From assembly GCA_042089915.1 (NCBI GenBank), contig JBELJZ010000014.1, positions 1 through 64,000 of the forward strand: a stretch of DNA of 64,000 bases, read 5' to 3'. The notes beneath the pieces are model-generated. The model saw only the letters and a list, made by a program, of their open reading frames with translations, did not search any database and had not been told where the DNA came from. The stretch's first letter is position 1. Each line of letters starts with the position of its first letter. The DNA is from UBA8752 sp002172485. Lineage in GTDB: Bacteria; Bacteroidota; Bacteroidia; Flavobacteriales_D; Sanyastnellaceae. Position numbers and translations under genes: made by a program. Positions 54,649 to 61,846 of this stretch are shown here, in pieces.

Positions 54649-56211
54649 TCAGCGGACGACGAAACGCTCGCGGCCGGTCACGCCGTCGGCGGTCCACACC
54701 ACGATGTAGGCTCCAGCCGTCCAACCACGAGTCGGAACCACGGCCTCACCTGCGAGAATCTCGCCTTCCCACACGATGGCACCCGTCATGGAGCGCACCT
54801 CGAGGGTGGCACCAGCCGCCAGACCAGCGACACGGAGGTCACCACGGGTGGGGTTCGGCCAGAGGGTCACAGCCTGCACGGAAGCGGTTTCGACACTGTT
54901 GATGGTTCCCTCACCACCGAAGAGGTTGATGGCGTCACAGAAGGTCCAACCGAGGGCCCATGCGTGTCCGGAACCGGCGCCACACTCGAGGTTCAGCGTG
55001 TCCGTCGCGGAGGTGCCGCTGGCGTTGAAGCCAAAGGTGTAGTCGACGGCAAAGGCGTTGTCGACCACAATGTTGTTGGAGTCGGCGTAGGCCTGGAGCT
55101 GCTCGTCGCCGTCGGCCACTTCCTCACCATCGTAATCGATGCCGGCATCGCCCACGATGGTGATGTCCATCAGGGTGAGGTCGCCAGCCACCCAGCGGTC
55201 GAACGCATCTTCCGGGGTCTCCTTGTCTTCGATCTCGATGCCCTCGCTCACATTGGTGATGACGGCGTTGGAGACGTGTCCACCGGAACCGTTGCGGAAA
55301 AGCATGCCTTGGTTGCCGCCGACACCCACGATGGTCCAACCGGCCACGGTCGGCGTGGAGAATGGCATCTCATCGGCAGACACGTTTCCGTCGTCGGAAT
55401 CGTCGCCGTCGAGCTCACCGCCACGGTCACCCACAGCGCCCGGCTGGTCTTGGATCACGAGCCAGTTCTCATTGGCGTCACCATGGTAACCTTGGTCCCA
55501 GTCGAAGCTGTCGTCACCGCAGAAGGCCACGATGGCATTCTTCACAGAAACTGCACCGCCGAAGAACTCGATGCCGTCGTCCAGGTTGGACACGACCTCC
55601 ACGTTCTCTACGATGGTGCCCGAACCGACACCAGCGAAGGTGATGCCGTTGATTTCGTTGGCAGCGCCGAGCTCGGCACCTCCGTGCCGAACGGACACGT
55701 AGCGGAACACACCACTGTTGTCGGTGTCATTGTCACCGCCGTAGGCTGCTTGGTCGTTGTCAGCCGGAATGCCCTCCACCTGGGCGACACCGCCAAAGTT
55801 GGTGGTGGCTTTTCCGAGGACAATGAGACCACCCCACTGACCGCGCGTGTCGTAGGCCACGGAGCCGTCGAGCGGATCGGCTTCATAGGTCATGATGATG
55901 GGGCAATCGGCCGTACCGTCTGCGATGACTTGTCCACCACGGGACACGATGAGGGCTGCGGCGTCGGCGCCAGAACCCGCTGCACCCTTGACCACCGTAC
56001 CGGCGTCAATGGTCAACACTTGGCCATCTTGGACGAACACGTAACCATCGATGACATAAGTATTATCGCAGGTCCAGTTGGTGGTGCCGGTTCCACCCGC
56101 GGCCACGGTCACGATCGGACGATCGGCCACTGGCGGGCAATCACATTGGGCTTGGGCCAGGTTGGCCGCAGCGAAGAAGAAAAAGGAAAGAAGGGTAGCG
56201 TTAAATCGCAT
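54649..56211 (-). CDS. Secreted beta-helix protein with T9SS type A domain
   Basis: 520 residues. MRFNATLLSFFFFAAANLAQ then AQ is the signal peptide; the start at 56211 is chosen for it. The domain at about 22-440 shares blocks with the protein at 1-2415 (VRHGGAELGAANEINGITF, VVSNLDDGIEFFGGAVSVKN, FDWDQGYHGDANENW), so the two are paralogues. It ends with a different tail: LWPNPTRGDLRVAGLAAGAT and RSMTGAIVWEGEI, a type A T9SS sorting domain. Function unknown; beta-helix surface binding is inferred. It is followed closely by the M1 peptidase gene, possibly co-expressed. Confidence 0.88.
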   Translation of the reverse strand: MRFNATLLSFFFFAAANLAQAQCDCPPVADRPIVTVAAGGTGTTNWTCDNTYVIDGYVFVQDGQVLTIDAGTVVKGAAGSGADAAALIVSRGGQVIADGTADCPIIMTYEADPLDGSVAYDTRGQWGGLIVLGKATTNFGGVAQVEGIPADNDQAAYGGDNDTDNSGVFRYVSVRHGGAELGAANEINGITFAGVGSGTIVENVEVVSNLDDGIEFFGGAVSVKNAIVAFCGDDSFDWDQGYHGDANENWLVIQDQPGAVGDRGGELDGDDSDDGNVSADEMPFSTPTVAGWTIVGVGGNQGMLFRNGSGGHVSNAVITNVSEGIEIEDKETPEDAFDRWVAGDLTLMDITIVGDAGIDYDGEEVADGDEQLQAYADSNNIVVDNAFAVDYTFGFNASGTSATDTLNLECGAGSGHAWALGWTFCDAINLFGGEGTINSVETASVQAVTLWPNPTRGDLRVAGLAAGATLEVRSMTGAIVWEGEILAGEAVVPTRGWTAGAYIVVWTADGVTGRERFVVR

Positions 56212-56234
56212 GTGTACAGGTTCTGATTCTCGCG

Positions 56235-56269
56235 CGAAACTACTGTCGTCCGGCATGTCGCATGTCAAG
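56235..56269 (-). promoter_or_regulatory. Candidate promoter with overlapping inverted repeat
   Basis: CTTG at 56269-56266 and TAGTTTCG at 56242-56235 (seven of eight to TAnnTTTG) are separated by 23 bases. The inverted repeat ATGTCGC-n7-GCGACAT at 56255-56275 covers the -33 side and could be an operator. Confidence 0.35.
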
Positions 56270-56321
56270 CGACATCGACCTCCATGTAAACGTTATGTTA
56301 TGCGGACGCAAACAACAACTC

Positions 56322-56528
56322 ATGAACCCATCCAACCTGGTGCTGACCCCCCTAACTTTCTTCCATGCACCGCAGCGTCATCCCCTCCATGGCCGCCAAC
56401 TCCGGTGGGACAGCGCGGGACAGCTCGATTGGGACACCCGCTTCCACCACGGCACCGAAGTCGACGCTCAAGGACGATCCGTCCCCGAAAACCAGCGCAC
56501 CTTCCCGAGCACTGGCGACGGTTGCTGA
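56322..56528 (+). CDS. Possible small protein or gene remnant
   Basis: 68 codons from ATG 56322 (MNPSNLVLTPLTFFHAPQRH). The second half, RWDSAGQLDWDTRFHHGTEV, uses codons typical of real genes here. It ends next to the convergent stop of the GH20 gene. It has no known motif and could equally be a chance frame in GC-rich DNA. Confidence 0.25.
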   Translation: MNPSNLVLTPLTFFHAPQRHPLHGRQLRWDSAGQLDWDTRFHHGTEVDAQGRSVPENQRTFPSTGDGC

Positions 56529-56531
56529 CGC

Positions 56532-58796
56532 TCAGTCCGCCGACCGCACCACCATCTCGTCGAGGAAGAGCCAGCTCTCCGCACCCGATGCCGCGTGCCA
56601 GTCGGGACAAGCTCCGGCGTTGACCGCGGTCATCCTGACGAACCGAGCCTCCTGAACTGGCACGTCCATCTCGGCATCCACAACGAGCCGCAATTGGCGG
56701 TCGTCCCGCTTCAATACCGCCGACGGACCGTGCTCGGCCAAAGTCAACCAAGACTGACCATCCGTTGATCCTTCCCACAGAATCCGCTCCGGCTCGAAAA
56801 TCCAGGCGTCTTGATAGAGGTAGACGCCTGTCGAGAGTCCTGTGATTGCCTTCGTTGAACCGAGGTCCACCGTAGCGACCATATCCTGCCCCTGCTTGGC
56901 CTGCCAGGCGCCATCCCGAAAGTCTGAGGAACCCAGCCGACCATCGACCAAGGCCTGGTCTCCGCCCCCGGTGTACCATGGGCTGTATTCATACCCGAGC
57001 TCAATGGGCTTGAAAACGGCACCGTGCCCATCGAGTGCCACGGACTCCACCTGTTCCGTCCACACACCGCGTTGACCAACCTCCATCTCGACGGTGCCGC
57101 GTCCCTCGACGGTGAATGGCACATCCGCGGTGAGCACCGGCCCCGCGCCATTCCATTGGCCCCGCCCCGCGACTCCGCGCCCTTTGGACTGGATGAGGAC
57201 CTCCAGTCCTCCGTCTGCACCTGCACGGGTCTCCACGGCAAACGGGGTCGTTTCCAGTCCGTAGGACACGGCCAATGCTGCCAGCCTGGGATAGAAACGG
57301 TCCAAGCGCGCCAGGAAATTGGCATAAGCCCCCTCTTTCGATGTCTGCTCTGGTCCACTCCAATACACTTCAGCCAAGGCCGTCAGTCTCGGGTAGACCT
57401 TGGATTCGACCAGCTCCTGCGGGGCATGTTCGGTCCACATGTTGCCCTCGCCGCCGAGGATGCGGCCCGGTCCGTGGGTCAAGGAATCGGGCAATGGGTT
57501 GAACGCATACGCTTCTGCCAAATCCGTGCTGCGCAAGGGGTAATCCAGATAACAATGGCTGGTTGGCGATACAATCACATCCGCGCCGAGGTGAACGCCC
57601 TCGGCCGCTCCCTCCATACCGCGCCAACTTTGCACCGCCGCGCCCTCCGGCAACCCACCCTCGAGGATTTCATCCCAACCGATGATGGTCTTCCCCTTGG
57701 TGGCCAGATAACGGCCGATCCGACCGATGAACCAGCGCTGGAGTTCCTCCTCATTGGCCAACCCCTCTTCCTTCATGCGGGCCTGGCAGAGCGGACATTC
57801 CTCCCAGCGCACCTTGGGCGCCTCGTCACCCCCAATGTGAATGCGAGGTCCGGGAAAGAGCTCCACCACCTTGTCGAGCACTTCCTCGAGAAAGACGAAC
57901 GTTTCCTCCTTGCCCGCGCAGTAAATGTCCTTGAACACACCCCACCGGTGGGGCACCTCCAGCGTGTCTCCCGTGCACCCAAGTTCAGGATAGGCCGCAA
58001 TGGCTGCAGAGCTGTGCCCTGGCATCTCGATTTCGGGGATGACCTCAATGTGCCGGGCCGACGCATAGGTCACCACGTCGCGGATGTCCTCCGTGGTGTA
58101 GTATCCACCATGCCGGCTGCCGTCCGCCTCTGTGCGCCATGCCCCAATTTCTGTAAGCCTCGGCCGGGAGGGAATTTCAATGCGCCAGCCTTGGTCCTCG
58201 GTGAGGTGCCAATGCAAGACGTTCATCCCGTGCAGGGCGAGCGTCTCGATCTGCTTCTTCACAAAGTCCACGTCTTGGAAATGGCGGCATCCGTCCAGCA
58301 GCAATCCCCGGTGCTCGAGGACCGGCGCATCCTCGATGAAAACACCGGGCAAAACGAACCCTTCGGCGCATCCCGTTTCGCATTCGACCGGCATGATTTT
58401 GCGCAGGGTGGTCCACCCGCGGAACCATCCGGTCGGTGTAGCCGCATGAACCTTAACGAAGTTGGCGCTCACCTCGATGCGGTACCCTTCGGCTCCCTCG
58501 ATGGTCGCATCCTGTTCGAAGAGGAGGTCCGCCGTCCCATCGGAGGCTTCCATCAGAGCCAATCCAGCACTGTCGAACCAATTCTCCACAACAGTGCGCT
58601 CGGCCTCCCACCCTTCTGGCCAGGCAACAGCGAGACTCCCGTCACAGACCAAGCTGCCCTCGCGTGACTCAATCCTTTGCGGGATGGGAATCAACCCGTC
58701 AGTGGACCCCACGGGACGCTCCGGTCCTGCGCAGGACCCGAAAAAGAGAACAAGCAAAAGCAGGGACATGGCGTCCCGGAACCGGCTGGGCATCAT
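56532..58796 (-). CDS. Beta-N-acetylhexosaminidase lipoprotein (GH20)
   Basis: 754 residues. The start at 58796 or 58793 gives MMPSRFRDAMSLLLLVLFFG then SC, a lipoprotein signal. The GH20b-like N-terminal domain is followed by the catalytic barrel: HWHLTEDQGWRIEI, EIEMPGHSSAAIAAYPELG, and RIHIGGDEAPK with the Asp 324-Glu 325 pair used in substrate-assisted catalysis. The last 150 residues resemble a discoidin/F5-8C carbohydrate-binding domain (DLGSTKAITGLSTGVYLYQD). It removes terminal GlcNAc or GalNAc from chitin oligomers or glycans at the cell surface. It starts four bases after the cutC stop. Confidence 0.95.
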   Translation of the reverse strand: MMPSRFRDAMSLLLLVLFFGSCAGPERPVGSTDGLIPIPQRIESREGSLVCDGSLAVAWPEGWEAERTVVENWFDSAGLALMEASDGTADLLFEQDATIEGAEGYRIEVSANFVKVHAATPTGWFRGWTTLRKIMPVECETGCAEGFVLPGVFIEDAPVLEHRGLLLDGCRHFQDVDFVKKQIETLALHGMNVLHWHLTEDQGWRIEIPSRPRLTEIGAWRTEADGSRHGGYYTTEDIRDVVTYASARHIEVIPEIEMPGHSSAAIAAYPELGCTGDTLEVPHRWGVFKDIYCAGKEETFVFLEEVLDKVVELFPGPRIHIGGDEAPKVRWEECPLCQARMKEEGLANEEELQRWFIGRIGRYLATKGKTIIGWDEILEGGLPEGAAVQSWRGMEGAAEGVHLGADVIVSPTSHCYLDYPLRSTDLAEAYAFNPLPDSLTHGPGRILGGEGNMWTEHAPQELVESKVYPRLTALAEVYWSGPEQTSKEGAYANFLARLDRFYPRLAALAVSYGLETTPFAVETRAGADGGLEVLIQSKGRGVAGRGQWNGAGPVLTADVPFTVEGRGTVEMEVGQRGVWTEQVESVALDGHGAVFKPIELGYEYSPWYTGGGDQALVDGRLGSSDFRDGAWQAKQGQDMVATVDLGSTKAITGLSTGVYLYQDAWIFEPERILWEGSTDGQSWLTLAEHGPSAVLKRDDRQLRLVVDAEMDVPVQEARFVRMTAVNAGACPDWHAASGAESWLFLDEMVVRSAD

Positions 58797-58800
58797 GCGC

Positions 58801-59520
58801 TCAAGGTCGGGCAACGTCGCGAACCGCCTCGACCAACGCGCGAACCTGCGTTTCGTCCACCCGGGTGCGGGCAGCATCAAAGAGCCGGCCCTCAAGATGG
58901 CCGCAGGTCACGCGACAACTCGCATGGACGGCCTCCACACCCGCCCGAACGAAGTCGGCCACCTGATTGGATTGGACCCCGGCCCCGGCGACCACCTCCA
59001 GCCCAGATTGAACCGTGTCTTGGATGGCAGCAAGGCCCTCCACGGCCCGTGGTGCTCCACCACTGGTCAACACCGCTTGGACACCGGCCGCCTTCAATTG
59101 ACGGCGCGCCTCGTCGTGATGGACCGCTTCGTCAAAGGCACGGTGAAAGACCACCTTATCGAGGCCAACAGCCTTGTCCAACTCGGTGAGCAGAACTTCG
59201 TCTATGGCCCCATTGGTGAGCAATCCGCCGCACACCGCCTCGTCAGCGCCGAGCGACAAGACCGCCTCGGCCTCCGCCACGATGGACTGCCGTTCGATGG
59301 ACGTGTAGACAAAATCCCCTTCTCGGGGACGAATGAGGACCCGGAAGCCAAGGCCATTCTCCTTGGCTACTGCCATGGCCTGCTCGATTAGAGAACGCCC
59401 GGGCGTCAGACCGCCGGAAGCGAGGTGAGTACAGAACTCCACGCGGTCAGCGCCTCCCGCCGCAGCGGCGAGGACATCCTCCACCGTGGAGGCGACCACC
59501 TCGACCCGGCAAGCGGCCAT
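58801..59520 (-). CDS. cutC: CutC-family protein
   Basis: 239 residues. The TIM-barrel CutC signature is readable: VEVVASTVEDVLAAAAGGAD, RVEFCTHLASGGLTPG, RVLIRPREGDFVY, FHRAFDE and VLTSGGAPRAVEGL. The family was named for copper homeostasis in E. coli, a role since questioned; association with hexosaminidase genes, as here, is suggestive of a sugar-related role but unproven. The start overlaps the glyA stop (TGATG), so translation is coupled. Confidence 0.92.
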   Translation of the reverse strand: MAACRVEVVASTVEDVLAAAAGGADRVEFCTHLASGGLTPGRSLIEQAMAVAKENGLGFRVLIRPREGDFVYTSIERQSIVAEAEAVLSLGADEAVCGGLLTNGAIDEVLLTELDKAVGLDKVVFHRAFDEAVHHDEARRQLKAAGVQAVLTSGGAPRAVEGLAAIQDTVQSGLEVVAGAGVQSNQVADFVRAGVEAVHASCRVTCGHLEGRLFDAARTRVDETQVRALVEAVRDVARP

Positions 59521-60803
59521 CAGGCCGTGACTGCCTCGGCGAACAGCGGAAGCTGGGACATCCGGGCCTTGACGGCATCCCCCACCTTGGTGATGGTCGC
59601 CTCGTCCTCGGCATTCATGATCACCTCGTCCATCCAGGCTACGAGCTGCTCCATGTCGGACTCGACCATGCCACGGGTGGTCACGGCCGGCGTGCCGACG
59701 CGAATGCCGGAGGTCACGAACGGGCTCCGCGTGTCAAACGGCACCATGTTCTTGTTGACCGTGATGTGCGCCGCACCGAGGGCCGCGTCGGCAGCCTTGC
59801 CGGTGATGTCCTTGTTGCGCAGGTCAATCAGCATGAGGTGGTTGTCGGTGCCACCACTGATCAAGTGATAGCCGCGGTCGGTGAACGCCTTGGCCATGGC
59901 CTGGGCATTGCGAACGACCTGATCGGTGTAAGCCTTGAAGCCCGGCTCGAGGGCTTCGCCAAAGGCCACGGCCTTGCCGGCAATGACGTGCTCGAGCGGA
60001 CCGCCCTGCATGCCTGGGAACACCGCGCTGTCGAGCAAGGAAGACAGCTTGCGTACCGCCCCCTTCGGCGTGGTCAGACCCCACGGGTTGTCCATGTCGC
60101 GGCCCACCATGATGATGCCACCCCGAGGGCCGCGCAGGGTCTTGTGCGTGGTGGACGTCACGATGTGGCAATGGGGAATCGGATCGTTCAGCAGCCCCGT
60201 GGCGATGAGGCCGGACGGGTGGCTGATGTCGGCGAGCAGGAGCGCGCCCACGTTGTCGGCGATTTCGCGGAAACGCTTGTAGTCCCAATCGCGGCTGTAT
60301 GCGGAAGCCCCGCAGATGAGCAGCTTCGGCTTTTCGCGTTCTGCGGTCTCCGCCACCTTGTCCATGTCAATGGTGCCAGTCTCCTCTTCCACTCCATAGA
60401 ACACCGGGTCATAGAGCTTACCGCTGTAGTTCACCGGAGAGCCGTGGGTCAGGTGTCCGCCATGGGCGAGGTCGAAGCCCATGATCTTGTCTCCAGGCTT
60501 CAAGCAAGCGAGCATCACAGCGCTGTTCGCGCTGGCGCCACTGTGCGGCTGGACATTGGCCCATTCTGCGCCGAACAATTCACACAACCGTTGGCGTGCG
60601 ATGTCTTCCACTTGGTCGACCACACCACAACCGCCGTAATAGCGCTTGCCGGGGAGGCCCTCGGCGTATTTGTTGGTCAGGACAGAACCTTGGGCGGCCA
60701 TGACCTGGTCGCTCGCATAGTTCTCGGAGGCAATGAGCTCGACGCCATGGGTCTGGCGGTCGTGTTCCTTTTGGATGAGCTCGGAAATGACGGTATCGCG
60801 CAT
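59520..60803 (-). CDS. glyA: Serine hydroxymethyltransferase
   Basis: 427 residues, full length. ELIASENYASDQVMAAQGSV and TNKYAEGLPGKRYYGGC are family blocks. TSTTHKTLRGPRGG carries the pyridoxal-phosphate lysine (Lys 221). TSGIRVGTPAVTTRG is the C-terminal signature. It interconverts serine and glycine while charging tetrahydrofolate with a one-carbon unit in the cytoplasm. It is the first gene of the glyA-cutC-GH20 unit and has a perfect -7 box upstream. Confidence 0.98.
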   Translation of the reverse strand: MRDTVISELIQKEHDRQTHGVELIASENYASDQVMAAQGSVLTNKYAEGLPGKRYYGGCGVVDQVEDIARQRLCELFGAEWANVQPHSGASANSAVMLACLKPGDKIMGFDLAHGGHLTHGSPVNYSGKLYDPVFYGVEEETGTIDMDKVAETAEREKPKLLICGASAYSRDWDYKRFREIADNVGALLLADISHPSGLIATGLLNDPIPHCHIVTSTTHKTLRGPRGGIIMVGRDMDNPWGLTTPKGAVRKLSSLLDSAVFPGMQGGPLEHVIAGKAVAFGEALEPGFKAYTDQVVRNAQAMAKAFTDRGYHLISGGTDNHLMLIDLRNKDITGKAADAALGAAHITVNKNMVPFDTRSPFVTSGIRVGTPAVTTRGMVESDMEQLVAWMDEVIMNAEDEATITKVGDAVKARMSQLPLFAEAVTA

Positions 60804-60822
60804 GATGCTGAAGTGAAGCCCT

Positions 60823-60830
60823 CAAAATTA
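60823..60830 (-). promoter_or_regulatory. -7 promoter box of glyA
   Basis: TAATTTTG on the minus strand matches TAnnTTTG perfectly and would give a leader of about 13 bases to the ATG at 60803. No TTTG is found at the expected -33 distance. Confidence 0.45.
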
Positions 60831-60913
60831 GACTGCCCTCCCATCGCTTGCCGCCTTTCGTTGACAAAACGGCCATTGACGTGCATCAATCGCAAAAGAT
60901 CCGCTCCGCTGCA

Positions 60914-60966
60914 GAGAAAAAGGGAATCCCCCACCCCGGCAAACGCCATGGAGCAGGGGATTCCTG
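60914..60966 (-). terminator. Terminator of the DUF4625-TonB unit
   Basis: Minus-strand GGAATCCCC and GGGGATTCC pair over nine bases around a 24-base loop, followed by CTTTTTCTC. It begins about 27 bases after the stop at 60993. Confidence 0.75.
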
Positions 60967-60992
60967 AATGAAGTCGGTGAGTCAGCAGTGAA

Positions 60993-61817
60993 TCACTCCA
61001 CCTCGAGGTGGAACCCGGTGTGCATGTCGACACCGGCGCCATCCATGGCCTCCATTTCGAAGTGGTACTCGCCTGCGGCAGCGTCTGCCGGGACCACCAC
61101 GTCGATGGAGAAATCAATGGCGTTCTCGCCAGCCGCCGGAATTTCGGCGGACCAGACCACGGCCTCGTCGCTCTCGCGAATCAGCAGCAGCTCAGCCTCG
61201 GACACGCCGTCCGAATCAGACACGCTGCCAGTCACGTTGACGGTCGCACCAGGTTCCCAGACCTGCTCTTCGCCTTCCCACTCAGCGGGGTCGACTCCGC
61301 CCACCGTGGTGAGCGCAAAGAGCGGCAGGTGGTCGTTCTCGACGTGCACGACCAGCAAAATGTCGTCGGCCGTATTGCCCTCGGCATCGACCATGGAGAC
61401 GACCAAATCCCACAAGCCGCGAGAGGTCAGCGGCACGTCAAACGTGAACTGCTCTTCGGACTTGGTGCCCTCGACGGCACGGGTCTCGAGCTTCTCCCAG
61501 TCGCTTCCGCTCCACAGGATGAACTCCTCCTCGTGCTCTTCGCCCTCGTGCTCCTCGCCTTCATGCGCTTCATCGTGGGAATGGCCCTCGGCCGTGTGCA
61601 GGTCCCAGCGGATCTCGGCCAATCCGTCATTGTCGCAGAACGCGTCGTGCAGGGTCACCGTGGTTCCGGCCTCCACTTCGAGCTCTCCAGCGAGGATGCT
61701 GGGCAAGCCCGTGAGGTTGTCCGAATCGCAGACCGTGGGCGGATCCGTGTCAGTGGTGCCGCAAGAAGCCAAGGCTGCAGTGGCCGCAAAGGCGGCGAGG
61801 TACATGTTGATTTTCAT
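60993..61817 (-). CDS. DUF4625-type lipoprotein with His/Glu-rich metal-binding stretch
   Basis: 274 residues. MKINMYLAAFAATAALASCG is a lipoprotein signal. Two Ig-like DUF4625 repeats are visible (ELEVEAGTTVTLHDAFCDND and PGATVNVTGSVSDSDGVSEA). Between them lies a stretch of about twenty residues (78-97) made almost entirely of His, Glu and Asp (GHSHDEAHEGEEHEGEEHEE), a likely binding site for zinc, copper or nickel. It lies 29 bases downstream of the TonB receptor gene and is co-directional, suggesting a receptor-lipoprotein metal uptake pair. Surface lipoprotein placement is inferred. Confidence 0.85.
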   Translation of the reverse strand: MKINMYLAAFAATAALASCGTTDTDPPTVCDSDNLTGLPSILAGELEVEAGTTVTLHDAFCDNDGLAEIRWDLHTAEGHSHDEAHEGEEHEGEEHEEEFILWSGSDWEKLETRAVEGTKSEEQFTFDVPLTSRGLWDLVVSMVDAEGNTADDILLVVHVENDHLPLFALTTVGGVDPAEWEGEEQVWEPGATVNVTGSVSDSDGVSEAELLLIRESDEAVVWSAEIPAAGENAIDFSIDVVVPADAAAGEYHFEMEAMDGAGVDMHTGFHLEVE

Positions 61818-61846
61818 GATGTTGTGTTTTCAATTTCTGGATGTGG

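Larger units (their letters stand above)
56212..56531. other. 320-base gap between minus-strand genes
   Basis: Contains the candidate promoter and inverted repeat for the beta-helix gene and one small plus-strand frame (56322-56528). No terminator for the GH20 operon was recognised on its downstream side and no RNA gene is evident. Confidence 0.5.
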
